From Amanita rubescens (lineage: Eukaryota; Basidiomycota; Agaricomycetes; Agaricales; Amanitaceae): DNA of 64,000 nucleotides. Of the stretch, positions 46,068 to 57,165 are shown one piece after another; positions within the stretch are counted from its first letter, which is position 1; every line of letters starts with the position of its first letter. Below the pieces are notes generated by a model. That model had not been told where the DNA came from. It saw only the letters and a program-made list of their open reading frames with translations, and made no database searches. Where the stretch lies: positions 1 through 64,000 of the forward strand of contig WION01000119.1 in the NCBI GenBank assembly GCA_015039365.1, given 5' to 3'. The translations under genes and the position numbers were made by a program.

Positions 46068-47326
46068 ATGTCCACTCAGAAACGCAAGCGCAGTATCCAG
46101 GACACTCCGGTCGACCTGACGAAAATGCAGCTGACCCGACAGCGACTCTCCGCATTACAGGAAGAGTTGAGCGGCATCGAAGAAACTGAGACTGAAATGG
46201 AGGAGATCATGAAGCACGTAGATGCGTTGCAGGGTATTCTTGGCAGTACCAAGAAGCTCGTGAGTTGAATCGCCAAAGCCTTTCGTGTCTCTTGTATCAC
46301 GTACTCGCCAGAAAACTTCGTTTTCTTCGGTACAACGATCCGATCTCTCAAGCATGGGACTGGAGCGAAAGCCTCTCCGGTTCAACGACGCTGCACTGCA
46401 GGCCCGCATCGCAGCTTCGGATATTGATTCGAAACACATAGAAGCCCTTTGCTTGCAGATCACTCGGATCAATCGTTCGACCAGTAAGAGAGTAAGTCTA
46501 ACTCGGTCACACATGGAGCACGACGATGTAACGCCTGTACGCAGTTCGAAGCAGGTGCTCGAATGATTCTCGATGCCGTTCTCCTGACGATTGCCGACAT
46601 CTCTGTTGACGCGAAAGAAAAACTCCATGTGGCAATCTTCCCAGATATGCAGGTCACATCCGGCGACGGCGTGTTGGTGAAGAATCCCAAGAACCAGTTT
46701 GAAGTGTGGCTCACCGGTAGCGTTGATTATGGGATCTGCACTTACCAATACGAGGGAGATCGCAGTACGTGCCATTTGGTTTTTTTACTTATAATGTGCA
46801 ACGTCGCCTGGATGATCCTTTCCAGATATGGTGCTTCGATCTACGCTCAACGATCTTATGATCTATGCCAGAAATCCTATTATGTTAATCGAAGCGAAAC
46901 GTGATAGGGACATGTTGACGGATAGCATCCCGGAAGCTACTAGTCAGGCTATTGCTTTGAGCGAGGTAACCGGGTGTGTGTGTTCAATATCTTTGCCTTT
47001 GACATCACTAATTACTGTGTATCTAGCAATAAGACTGTTCGGTATTGTTTGTCCGATGGAAACGAGTGGATGTTTCTGGTGTACACTTGCGATGACCAAG
47101 GAAATCGCATCTCGTACGAAGGCCCAATACTCACGATGATGCAATCACACCTCGTGGAAGAAGCCTTCGAGAAAGATGTCCGATGCCTCGTAGAGGTATT
47201 GTATCATTGGGTATGTCTGGCTCTAAATGCGGAATCGTGATGATAACTCACTGCTTACTTTTGCAGCTGAGGACAGACGGCGATATCAAGAATGATCCCC
47301 TTTGCATGACGAATCTACATAGATAG
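46068..47326 (+). CDS. Putative PD-(D/E)XK nuclease-fold protein
   Basis: Six exons; 46068-46259, 46312-46491 and the exon from 46545 join in phase 0, the rest follow to the stop at 47324-47326. The N-terminal 64 residues form a coiled-coil (LTRQRLSALQEELSGIEETE, TEMEEIMKHVDALQGIL). The C-terminal domain holds a pattern of the PD-(D/E)XK superfamily: GSVDYG (Asp near residue 185), then IMLIEAKR (E-x-K) and ATSQAIALSE (Gln on the following helix), then VRYCLSDGNEWMFLVY. Neither a DNA-binding domain nor a signal peptide is seen. I recall many paralogues in Rhizoctonia-like fungi of unknown role; some could derive from mobile elements. Catalytic activity is inferred from motif spacing only. Confidence 0.6.
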
Positions 47327-47589
47327 TATGAATCCAAATGAAAGTCGCTTGGGCTCGGCTCGAGACCAACCACGTGTCCGGCTCTTTAGACGCCGGCCGT
47401 CGTAGGCGTTTTGCCACTGCCAGCATTCGAAAACCAGCGTTACACGATCCACGAAAACATTCAATTTACATTTTACCGCACCTGAACTATTTGGCGTTTG
47501 CACTAACTGTAATGATCCCCAGCGTGATGGATATTTCGAGAACCAAAATGTACAGCACAGAAATAAAACAATGAAAACGGATGTGTATA
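47327..47589. other. Intergenic region
   Basis: Short spacer between the PD-(D/E)XK-like gene and the converging chimeric pseudogene. Nothing seen in it. Confidence 0.4.
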
Positions 47590-48550
47590 AAGAATCTTTG
47601 AATTGCTCGCGAGAATTCGGTCATCAGTTGCAAAGTCCATTTGTAGCCTAATCGAGAATAATGATCGAGCTTTGCCGGAGATACAGTTGAGGGAAAGACC
47701 CTCGAAATGAAATGAAAGACTTACAAAACGCAACAAGCTCATGGCCAGCGTCGACTTCCCGCTCCCTGCGCACATTCAGATGAGAAGAGGCAGACCATAA
47801 TGGCGACAAACCCGTTCGTCCCAAGACACCGACTCTTTCACCAGACTTGAGGGTGAAAGACAGACCAGGAAGTACAGCCGGCAGGTCGGGTGCATATTGA
47901 ACAGCCAGGTTTTCAACGGAGAGCAATGCATCCCCCAGGGGACTTGCCGATAAAGCTAGATGGAGCATCACGTTTCTTCGGCAGCGCGAAAGCGCCTGCG
48001 GGAGAGAAATGGTTCAATAAGGAGCCATGAAATCAGTCAAGAGTGAGATTCATACCTTATTGACGTGCTTGGCGACCGCTTCAGGGCTGACGAAGGGTAC
48101 CGGCGCCTGACGCCTCTTGAAGGAGTGCCAGACACACGCCTCCGAGGCCGAAATCCTACCAAAGAGAGAACCAGGAACCGCAGGCATCTGGGCGAGAAGC
48201 CACTCAACGACAGAAGCGACTCATTGTACGGCGTAGTCGTCCCGAATAGAGTTGCAGGCCCCCAGGGTCGGAAGGTCTATTTTCTCCATGACTATAAAAT
48301 AGTAACCATTCCCGCCGCGGAAGGCGCTGTAGACGGCGGGAATACCAGGAGCCGAATTGACCTCCTGGGCAAGAGCGTGGAAGTAGTACTGAGTACTGGC
48401 CTCGGCCAGAAGGTCCTTGTCGCCGTACTTGACGAACAAGGCGGGCCATTCCGGCAGATTGAAATTGAAGTGGTTGGTCTTGCTCCTCTGGAGTAATGGT
48501 AGGTCGAAGAAGTACTGGACAATCTGGTCACGCTCGGGCTGAGACAGCAT
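47590..48550 (-). pseudogene. Chimeric pseudogene: kinase-like (phosphotransferase) fragment joined to ABC transporter NBD fragment
   Basis: From 48550 down: MLSQPERDQIVQYFFDLPLL, HFNFNLPEWPALFVKYGDKD, SAPGIPAVYSAFRGGNG, YYFIVMEKIDLPTL, then a TGA at about 48208-48210, then EWLLAQMPAVPG, FVSPEAVAKHVNK, intron, [20 protein letters not shown]. This is the N-terminal half of a fungal phosphotransferase-like kinase; the expected HGD catalytic part is absent. Directly after SASPLG the frame continues as an ABCC-type nucleotide-binding domain: [40 protein letters not shown] (Walker A, split by an intron). Next comes an abrupt jump to a Walker-B-like IIILD with a TAG, then MDFATDDRI. The ABC signature region is missing. 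Confidence 0.75.
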
Positions 48551-49212
48551 TTTGGGAACAGTCTATAGAGGATTATCGTTGAAAACTGCGGCCAGGGGGG
48601 AAAGAAAGAAAGAAAGGGGCGACAGCAAAGCTCATGCGTACAGGGAGTGAACTGAACGAGGCGGCGTCAGAAATAGCGGCAAAAAAAAGAGCTGGGCAAA
48701 GCTAATACGTACCGATAACAGCGTTAAAAGAGCTTAGTCAACGAACAAGGTGATGGGCAAGGATGTGGCGTCACTGGCGTGGTGCCAAGAGAGCCGCAAG
48801 GCCGGAAGATATACGTTGACTTCAAACTCGCTGAGACAATGATATCGTCTGGTGCTTCGGTCTTTCATCACAACAGTCGCGTTTTTCAAGGACGTATCAC
48901 AAACTAGTGAATTTCCACTGGTGCAAAGATTAGGGAATCGTTTTTCCAGAATCCTGCATCACCTTTGGCAGCCGCCAGCGCTCGTATACACATGGCTTCG
49001 AGAGAAGAAAAAGGCAGCTATCTGTCTTACTTGAATCGGACTACCCCCTTCGTCACATTTCCCTCATATACGCCCGAAGGTGCCTTGCTTACTACCTACA
49101 TGGGCACACTTAGCTATCTCAATGAGACAACGACAATTCTTAAAAAAAAGGAAGAGGTACAATCCCGTGCCTTGGCCCAAATACGTCAAGACGTTCCCGC
49201 GTCCGCAACCCT
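48551..49212. other. Intergenic region left of duplication block 2
   Basis: Purine-rich run at 48600-48616 and no supportable gene. A 100-codon plus-strand frame at 48965-49267 begins in a good context but shows no domain and overlaps the duplicated block boundary. Confidence 0.4.
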
Positions 49213-52200
49213 GATGGCAATTATGAACAACGTGACATTGACATGTACAATTCTTGGCCGTAACTAAGGAGCGCTGAGCGCTCGCACCATACCAGCAGCC
49301 ATGCCGTTGCGCATGGTACGAATACCACAAGGATCATGCAAGACCGATGCGCTACGAATCACCCTCACGATGTCTATGCTCGCTAATGAGCTGAGCAACA
49401 TATCTGTGTTCCCGCCTGTCGTCGCAGCGACATCCATATTGCTGATTATCCTTCAGACTGTCCAAGTGAGTAGTCGAAGCTAGCAACCTACTTTTTTCTT
49501 ACTCGTCACGTCGTACAGAGCGTTGAGGTTGGTCTCCTTCTAATTTGCGTATGCTGGAATAAATTGGTTATATGATGTCCGTTTCTTTTCGACAGAACAA
49601 TAGGGAAGCATGTGCAAAGTATGTACTTTGTTTTGATCATAGTATCTCGTATTGAGTAGTTCATACATATCGGTTCTTTACCAGTTTGGCTGAGCGCTGT
49701 GCACAAATGCTGCTAGACCTCAACGATATCATGCGAGATAAGTGGGAGACTGCACCGCCTGCCCTACTGCGGAACTTGACGAAATATACCGAGTAAGATC
49801 ATTTGGGACATAAATGCTTTTGTGTTAATGAATGCAGGACGTTGGGGGCAGTCCACGATTTTATGAAAGCTCAAGCTAACGAGAAATGGAGAAAACGACT
49901 ATTCCGGAAGGCAAGCATCGAAGCTGCCCTCGCTGATTTCGACAAGAAACTAGGTGATTCGGCACAGATGTTCCAAGTGCGTCGCGGTCCCGATGATCAT
50001 TCCGAATATTCTTTTGACGAAAAATCGTTTAAGATGGCCATGCTTATTGACATTAGCCATCACGTGCTATCTCGAAAGACGGATGTGTCCCGTCCTCAAT
50101 CGAACGAAGATGAACTTTCAGCCAAACAAGACGTGGATTTGGAGCCACCTCCTGCTTATCAATCTAAGCAGAATACCCTCGACGAGCAATCCACCGCTTC
50201 TCCGCAATACGACCAGGAGGATGTTCAGGATGACACATCAAATGTCACGCTGAGGATTGAAGACTCTGAAGATGCTGATGAGGTGTTAATATCAGATACA
50301 GTCCTTGAAGACCATGGGGTATGGTTACATTCTATTGCACCGACATGTCTAATCGGAAATCTCGTAGTTCCGCAGGTATCACCAATCCCAAGTTAGACTC
50401 ACCGGACGTTCGAAAGTCAAAAGCGGGTGGTTTGCCGATGTGGCCGTCGGGGAAGTCGACGGCCAGTCTACACTTGTTAAATACTACAAAGGAAACTCAA
50501 AAAACGACGCAATCAAGGTAAAACTACATACTCTACCGCGACTCATGCCTGGAATCTGACGAAAACAGACGTGGCTACACGATGTCAAAAATTTGCAAAA
50601 TTTATTGTCAGTTTGATATCATTCGGGATGAGTAATACATTTTGACAACAAATAGCCACCCAAATCTTCCGCATATGACTGGGTATTCGGACGAGCATTC
50701 ACCAACTCCATTTATCCTACTTTCAGACGGTATGCGGTCCTGTTGTATTTTCTCAGCGACTGTCCTGAACGCTCCTATGAACTACTAGTTCGGACAAATG
50801 CTGCTGACAAAATCATGAGTCAAACTTTGAGAAATGAAGGCGTAGCTGCTTGCATAAATTTGCTTGCTCGTTATGTACGTCGATTCTTATGGACCCTTCC
50901 TATACATCGTGACACAATCACCAGTACAACGACATCACGGTATGCTATCTCAATGCCTTACGAAAAGCATCACCAATAGACATTATCGTAGGATGCAACT
51001 GCATATATTCAACGCCAGCTTAACATGCCGGACAACCACCTGCAAGATTTTGTCGAAGTATGTGGAATGTTATGCAATTCAGACCCAAATGAGTAACATC
51101 TTGCAGAAAACCAGCTACAGAGTTGGTGCGTCGAATACAATTGTAATGGGATTGCCACCCGCAAGAGAAGGGACTTGGGTGTCATGGCGAAATTATGACC
51201 TTTCTCACTCGCTGGCACGAGCGATGTTGAATGTAAGCCAGTACTTGTAACATATTTTCTTTCACACATAATCTTAGATGCTTCCGGGAGGAGGGACTGT
51301 GCAACGTAGACTTGAGCATTACCAAGGTGACTACTGAGTCTTTCACTTCCATAATTCATTTCTTAAGCGCTTCCAGACACGGCAACTGACGAAGATCCCC
51401 TGAAGGTCGCCCATCTGGTATCGCTCGCAAGATGTTTACTTTCCAACAAGCACTGTTCAACATCACCTCTCATAACCAAGCTTCTACAGGACAAGGACGA
51501 CGAATTTGAAGATTTCAGCGAGGGACCAAAGATCAGCATGAAAGAACTTCGGCAACACAGTCTTGAAGCTGGCGTTCACGACTTTTTCTGGACTGAGATG
51601 TCTGCTATCCCTGCTCACAAGTTCGCGGTCGGCGACTTTGGCTACGTTCCTTCAAACACTGCCTTTGGAGACTTCGTAAAGCTGGGGAACATATATTCAG
51701 ATAATCTGGCCAATCTCCCCATTACAGCTCGCACATATGGGTCCCAGTTTTGCTGGGAAGACCGACCGGTCCAGCATGTAGAAATTCAAAAATATCCTTT
51801 GCCCCTTGATGTTTACGGGTAAGCAGGTCGAGTCGCGTCCTTGGTGATAATGACTTGACCGTTTCATCAGCTGGCCAATAGCAGTTCCTCGCGGCAGTCA
51901 GATCGATTGTCAAATCGAGCACAGCGAGCGCATAGGCGACACAAACGAAGCATGGGGCTTTCTGTCTAACCACGCAAAACAATTGGCCGGAAAGTTTAAC
52001 GTTGCGCCGGAAGATTTGATACTCAGTATGTTTTAATTTTCAGCCAATTAGTCGGTGGAGTCATACTAACTCATTTTCATAGTAATCGCGGCGGGGACAA
52101 ACCAAAACTTTTACATCAGGGACTTTGGGAACTATGTCGCCAACCACCACGTACACGGGATGCCCACGATGCATAATCAACAATTTCATCATCCTCACTC

Positions 52201-53116
52201 GTTCATGAATCATACCTCAATCTCTATACCAACGATCATGTACTTATTAACATCACCCCGTTCCGACTTCAAGCCCTTTTGGAGCCATCAACCCATGTAT
52301 GTTCCAAACATGCCGCTCCCGAAGCTGAACCATGGCTGGGTGCCGAGTATTGGATAGTAAGCCGTCTCTCGCTCTCACTCACTTGCCGTTGATATTTCTA
52401 TAGCTGTCATGGATTTATTCAATGGATAAGGCTATTAAAAGAGGACTTTTTAGATTAATGCTTTAGACGAGCCCATTATTCATGTAACGCTGGTGCGCCT
52501 TTCTACTCACTCTCGGTCCTGTCTTAGTACAACTAGCTATATTGGATATTTACCCGTTTCACGCCTTGATAATTTGAGTGTCGAGCCACTTAAAGTCTGG
52601 TGTAAGAAATTCACCATGACTTCAGGTACTCAGTAAGACTCGGCAAGAATTTGACGGGACAACGCATTATACATATCTGCTACTTTACAGACCAACATAC
52701 TTCGTTCACGTTGACTCAAGACATCCCACCCAGACTCACTACAATTTGTGAAGCTTGAAGAAGATTTCATTCTCGATAGCATTCTTGCCGGGCTCAAGGA
52801 TGATCTGTTAATTGTGCAAGTTGTCTTTGTTTTCAGTTTAAATAGAAACTAAACATACGATGTTTCCCGGCAGCTTCTTATCGAACCAGTAAAGATCTTT
52901 GCCGTTAACGTAGACCCTGCATCATGTCAAACCTTTGGTGCTGCAAATGGGGCAATGGCCTACGAATGAGTGCCGGGCGGCCCGTTGGTTGCAAAATCCC
53001 AGATGTATTTCTGGTTGCTCCAAATCAGGTGTTGACCCTCCTCTGCCTAGTATGACTCAAGTCAAGGAGAAATCAATCACAAAAGATGAACTTCAACGTA
53101 CCTTGTGGATTGCGAT
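49213..53116. repeat. Segmental duplication, copy 2 (partner 39165-43090)
   Basis: Collinear with 39165-43090 over its whole length. This copy carries the longer, apparently complete versions of both genes. It extends past the point where copy 1 loses about 50 bases near 43030. Confidence 0.92.
49301..52357 (+). CDS. MLKL-like protein: four-helix N-terminal domain plus degenerate kinase-like region, copy 2
   Basis: Same exon plan as copy 1, including the nine-base exon at 49519-49527. In phase it reads helical bundle (VFPPVVAATSILLIILQTVQ; LAERCAQMLLDLNDIM; LFRKASIEAALADFDKKL; FQMAMLIDISHHVL), an acidic linker (QYDQEDVQDDTSN, EDADEVLISDTV), FRRYHQSQVRLTGRSK, GWFADVAVGEVDGQSTLVKY, TWLHDVKNLQNLFHPNLPHM, PFILLSD, YIQRQLNMPDNLLQVF, GLPPAREGTWVSWRNYDLSH, KVAHLVSLARCLL, AHKFAVGDFGYVP, SQFCWEDRP, IDCQIEHSERIGDTNEAWGF and a C-terminus without the repeat expansion. 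The lysine of LVKYY is at the VAIK position, but no HRD or DFG follows, so it is a presumed pseudokinase. Retains family residues that copy 1 has lost, so it is the better candidate for function. Confidence 0.75.
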
Positions 53117-53354
53117 GTGCAACCCGTTCTTGCCAATCACGGTGGCCTGGCTAGTGGCACCCTGGACGGCAGGTTCAATGGTGACGATCTACGTTCGAAA
53201 TCAATTTCGACAATTTACAGAACAATGATCGTCTGCGTACGCTAACATGAGGGTCAAAAACGGATGGAGTAATGACTTTGTCTCCTGGCTTTTCAGCGCC
53301 AGTGCTGACAATGTAGTGGTCAGTTTGGGCACTTTGGATTCTGTATTTGGGCAT
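52739..53354 (-). CDS. Small beta-trefoil-like protein (intact copy)
   Basis: Exons 53247-53354, 53102-53188, then 3' exons to 52739, about 130 residues, no signal peptide. The sequence runs KYRIQSAQTDHYIV, VTIEPAVQGATSQATVIGKN, GLHIAIHK, HLIWSNQKYIWDFA, VYVNGKDLYWFDKKLPGN and ILEPGKNAIENEIFF. Repeated W-x-(I/F) and hydrophobic spacing every 40 residues suggests a beta-trefoil, as in ricin-B-like lectins and fungal protease inhibitors. I cannot choose between these. The join before exon 3 uses a weak acceptor. Convergent with MLKL-like copy 2. Homologous to 56277-56889 and to two broken copies. Confidence 0.65.
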
Positions 53355-54032
53355 TTTCGGACTATAGCAAGCTTTGGCTAGAGGATCTGAAGACTGAGGT
53401 GCCGTTCGCCCTGCTTTTATACCTTTAAATGTTACTCCAATAGCCCTTTTTGCGTAGCAGATCCAAATAACAAGGTTTCGTGAGTGGGGATAGTTCCATG
53501 ATTATGCGGCATTAGCCATCTCCGTTTATGAACCTGATTTCTAATTAAAGGACAAGTGAGAGGGTTTCGAAGTTGGAATATGAAGTGTGCCACCGTATAC
53601 CGACATAAATCACAGTGGTCATCAGATATCTCGACTTCTATCGAAGACGGGATTGCTTAATTTGGGGCTTTGTCTTAGCCACCATCACTGAGCATTACTC
53701 TCTCGTGCTTGGCGTCTGAGAAGGGGAGGTAGTTTATCTGACGTGCATGGACTACAGGGGATCGACGTACCAGCCCGCGGTCCCGCCTTGCACTAGATTC
53801 GTGAAGGATGACCTGCTTATGACGTATCTTATTGTCTCAACTCCTTCACGCGGTTCAGTTTCTTTTTACTTCAAAGGCTGACGGAGGGCTATTTGTATTG
53901 GACCAATGGCATATGTCGCACTCCCTGGGAAAGGTGTGAAGTTCTGGAATGTGGTTCAAACGGACAGCACCTGCGTGAGTCCAGCCTGAGCGCAAGCTTT
54001 GGCAGTTATGGGGTGTACTTGAGAGTTCAAAA

Positions 54033-54497
54033 ATGGCAATGCTACGAGGCATCTTCCGACTTCGTAAGCAAAATACTATGCTGCCGCCCATGACCTTGCC
54101 AATTGTCAAAGTTCGCACAACAGTGAGCAGATCAAGGATATCCATTACTCCTTTACGTCTGAACGGTGCATCGGAGCTTTGTAGCGTAGTATTGAACTTC
54201 AAGCAAAGCTGTGTTCCAGATCGTAAGAATAATGTAGATTCATCTTACCACGAATGCGGGTTACTAGCCAAAAAGATGACATCTGGGGTCTATGTGACAA
54301 AAGCATCGCGCGTAGGCATCGTTCCCCCATTTGAATTCAACCTTCCAATGGTTCGAAGGAAACTCGCCCTTTCTAACGCCAGTATCGAAGCACTCTGTCA
54401 GCCAGACGTGGACAATGTGGTCAGCGGGCCTCCGCCATTACGAGGTGAAACTGACAACTTTATATCTCTCACGGGAGTGGGTGCGCAAGACTTGTGA
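54033..54497 (+). CDS. Hypothetical ORF
   Basis: 154 codons from an ATG. Moderately basic N-terminal half, with PPMTLPIVKVRTTVSRSRI and GVYVTKASRVGIVPPFEFN; no signal peptide or known motif. Length alone is the argument for it, and it could be chance. Confidence 0.2.
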   Translation: MAMLRGIFRLRKQNTMLPPMTLPIVKVRTTVSRSRISITPLRLNGASELCSVVLNFKQSCVPDRKNNVDSSYHECGLLAKKMTSGVYVTKASRVGIVPPFEFNLPMVRRKLALSNASIEALCQPDVDNVVSGPPPLRGETDNFISLTGVGAQDL

Positions 54498-55053
54498 TAA
54501 AGTAGAAAGATGCCTCGTGCCCCCGCCGCGTTATTGTGGCTGCGTGTTTTGGTTACGAGCAAGGCCGTGGCCTAGCCTTAGGCATAAGTGAAGGTATCGG
54601 CTTATCGTAAAAATGAGAGGCAATAATTTCCCTGATGGGATCTAGTATAATATACTTGACCAAACAGAGTTAGTTGCCCGAACAGCTGGCGGCCCCACTA
54701 TTTCACTTCTTTTTTTCTATTTTCTATTTTCGCTAGGAGCTGTAATTGCCAAGAACTACACAACAGTAATCCGCCAAGATCAACTCCTTCCAAGTTCTTA
54801 GGGAAATCCGGTCGAGGTGTATTCGTTTTTCTCCTGCTGGTACGATTTGTGTTAAATTAATTGCCAACGTCAAAACCTCTTGCGGCATGCTGACCTTGTT
54901 CTACGTCTGCTTGGGTCAGATAGCCGGATTAAGGAGACGAAGGAGCAGAATACGAGTCTATTTTGGAGTCAGCAGAGACTATACGTCAACAATGTGTGTA
55001 TAATGTACATGTCTTCTTTCCCTTCTCACTCACGTTACCTTTTGATTCTGGAT

Positions 55054-55404
55054 TCAGTATGATGAGTATAGAATGCAACTGGGCACTGCGATAAGGTTGA
55101 AGTGCATTGTGAAGTGCTTAGCAGGGACGGTCGTGGTGCATTTAAGCAGAATAGCGGTAGGACGCCGTTGCCGAGTCTTGGCGGTTTTCCACTTGTATCC
55201 AAGTACCCCGCGGCTGTCCGAACTTCCACATTCAATGTCGAAGATACATATGTGGCAATCCAAGACTGGTATATGATCACGTTCATAGCTCTGAAAATTC
55301 ATCATCTTGAGAAGTTCTTCTCCCGAAACCGACACGAAGTGCGAGCGCTGTGGGCGCTGACATCGCCCATCAAATAGAACACCATCTGACGAGGATAACT
55401 TCAT
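55054..55404 (-). CDS. Hypothetical ORF
   Basis: 116 codons beginning MKLSSSDGVLFDGRCQRPQR, with GEELLKMMNFQSYERDHIP and five cysteines in the middle. No family recognised. Might be one exon of a longer gene; no convincing partner exons were found. Confidence 0.25.
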   Translation of the reverse strand: MKLSSSDGVLFDGRCQRPQRSHFVSVSGEELLKMMNFQSYERDHIPVLDCHICIFDIECGSSDSRGVLGYKWKTAKTRQRRPTAILLKCTTTVPAKHFTMHFNLIAVPSCILYSSY

Positions 55405-56089
55405 GATACGACCTTTGAGTATTTCCGTCTCCGTTCATGACTCTCTTTGAGTCGCATGCGGCTCCCTCCGTCAATGGACGAGAGCGTGTATAATTGGACG
55501 TCTGGAACGTGGGTCTCGTTTAACATTGCTCGGCAGCTTATTCAATGCCACCAAAACTAACCTTTGCTCCATTTGGCCTCACATGAATCCCCACTCTAGC
55601 ACCGTCAATACTTGCTGAAGTACAAGGAGTGAGAGTGGATGAAACGGCCTGCACTGCAGCTCCGACTACGTATAGTTAAGAACGTTGTCTCCATGGCAAA
55701 TTACGAGGTGGGCGAGGCGATTAATGCAATAAGTATGCCGCGCTGAAGACAAAAGTTCCTGACCCGAGTAACCATATCGATGCCCAAATCGGGAACGTAG
55801 TATTCAGAACTATCTATCCATGTAAGTATTAGTACGTCGCGACCGAATGTCCTCGAAAAAACATGAGAGGAGGATAGTTACTTAAATACCGTTTTTTTAG
55901 GCTGTAAGCGAAGCGCCGATAAATTAGGAGCGCAGATTATCTAAGTGATCCCCCGAGACAATATTGCTTTTTCAGAGGTTGGAACAGATCATCGGCACCT
56001 GTAGCCGATTTCATAAGTAGAACGTATGCTCATAGTTGTGATTATCGCGCTTGGCATGCTGGATCATCATTTCGACCTATTGATCTGGC

Positions 56090-57165
56090 AGAGCTAGAAA
56101 TGGTGAGAATGGATGCAAGTTGAAGTTGCTACTACCAAAGCATGAGGGCATATACCATGTCCGATCAAGGCAAGAACACGATTCACAAGACACTTTGGAT
56201 ATTCGACGTATCGACGTTACTGTACAGACAACGCTCATTTGTGTTACGAACACAAGACTCGGAGTCGAGAGAGATCTTAGAATTCTAACCTGTCAACGTT
56301 GAAGAAAATCTCTTGCTCCACAGAATCGCGGCCGGATTTGACGATGAACTACACCAATTTTCGTCAGCTCAGCTCTTGTCCCGAAAACCAGAGATCTTAC
56401 TCACAGTGTTTCCAATACCGAATTTATCAAACCAGTAGAGATCTTGGCCAGGGACAACGATTCTGTATAGCGGATATCGTTAGTCTCTTAGATGTGGCCA
56501 AATCAGCCGAAGCTTACTGATATATTCCGCCCGGGGTCAGAAAGAATGCCCAATCAAAGCGCTCATAACTCCAGACAAGATAATCCTAGAAAAAATAGAG
56601 TTGAGAACATCTGGTGAAGCTAACTTGAACCTACGCCTTGGGCTGCGACGTATAATCCGGTCTTGCCTTGCACAGCGCTGATGGTTGCTGGGCCTTGTAC
56701 CAGAGGGTCAATGCGGAGAGTCTGCTACAGTGTCAATAATGTTAGAGGGCAATCGTGAACGAGGCTTACTGTATTTCTGGGGTTCTTATCTTGTTCAGAG
56801 ACAGTTTTGACTCTCTCTCCTGGCCTTTCTGTTCCATCGCTGACCAGGGAAAACTTCGTCTGGACGCTACTGATAGTGAAAATGCTCATCGTTGATCAAG
56901 TTCTGAAGTTGGGGTTCGAGGTGCTGAAAATGACAGCTGACTGGCCATGCTTTTATACCCTTTCAATGGCACGTCTTACAACATGAAGACAAATAATAGG
57001 GTCCGCCCGTCGACGTATGGAACCGAATAACGCACCGAATAACGTCCATCTGCCGGAATTGCGCCATTGATCGAATTAGCCAATTTCCGATTCTCATTTC
57101 GATTCCTCTTGTCAATTTCCCGGTTCGGGCCAGTAACAGCACCGCAAGGCCGATCAGAATATTCT
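56090..57165. repeat. Second segmental duplication, copy X (partner 62220-63329)
   Basis: Starts at about TATTGATCTGGC and runs through the beta-trefoil gene and its 5' flank to CAGTAACAGCACCGCAAGGC. More diverged than the 39/49-kb pair, with several indels. The two copies lie about 6.1 kb apart. Confidence 0.85.
56277..56889 (-). CDS. Small beta-trefoil-like protein, copy X (intact)
   Basis: Five exons (first 56770-56889, second ends 56724 at its upper edge) join in phase to about 135 residues: MSIFTISSVQTKFSLVSDG, GERVKTVSEQDKN, TLRIDPLVQGPATISAVQGK, TGLYVAAQG, YLVWSYERFDWAFFLTP, IVVPGQDLYWFDKFGIG, FIVKSGRDSVEQEIFFNV. Each block aligns with the protein at 52739-53354, notably DLYWFDK and EIFF. 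No signal peptide. Beta-trefoil fold is inferred from pattern; lectin or protease-inhibitor roles are both known for such small fungal proteins. Confidence 0.65.

Larger units (their letters stand above)
53355..56276. other. Gene-poor interval
   Basis: About 2.9 kb with two ORFs of doubtful status (listed separately) and a T-rich stretch at 54708-54732. No domain recognised and no repeat with other regions detected. Confidence 0.45.

Noticed and set aside
46469..46775. Long minus-strand ORFs opposite the PD-(D/E)XK-like gene.
   Set aside because: Antisense shadows of spliced plus-strand exons.
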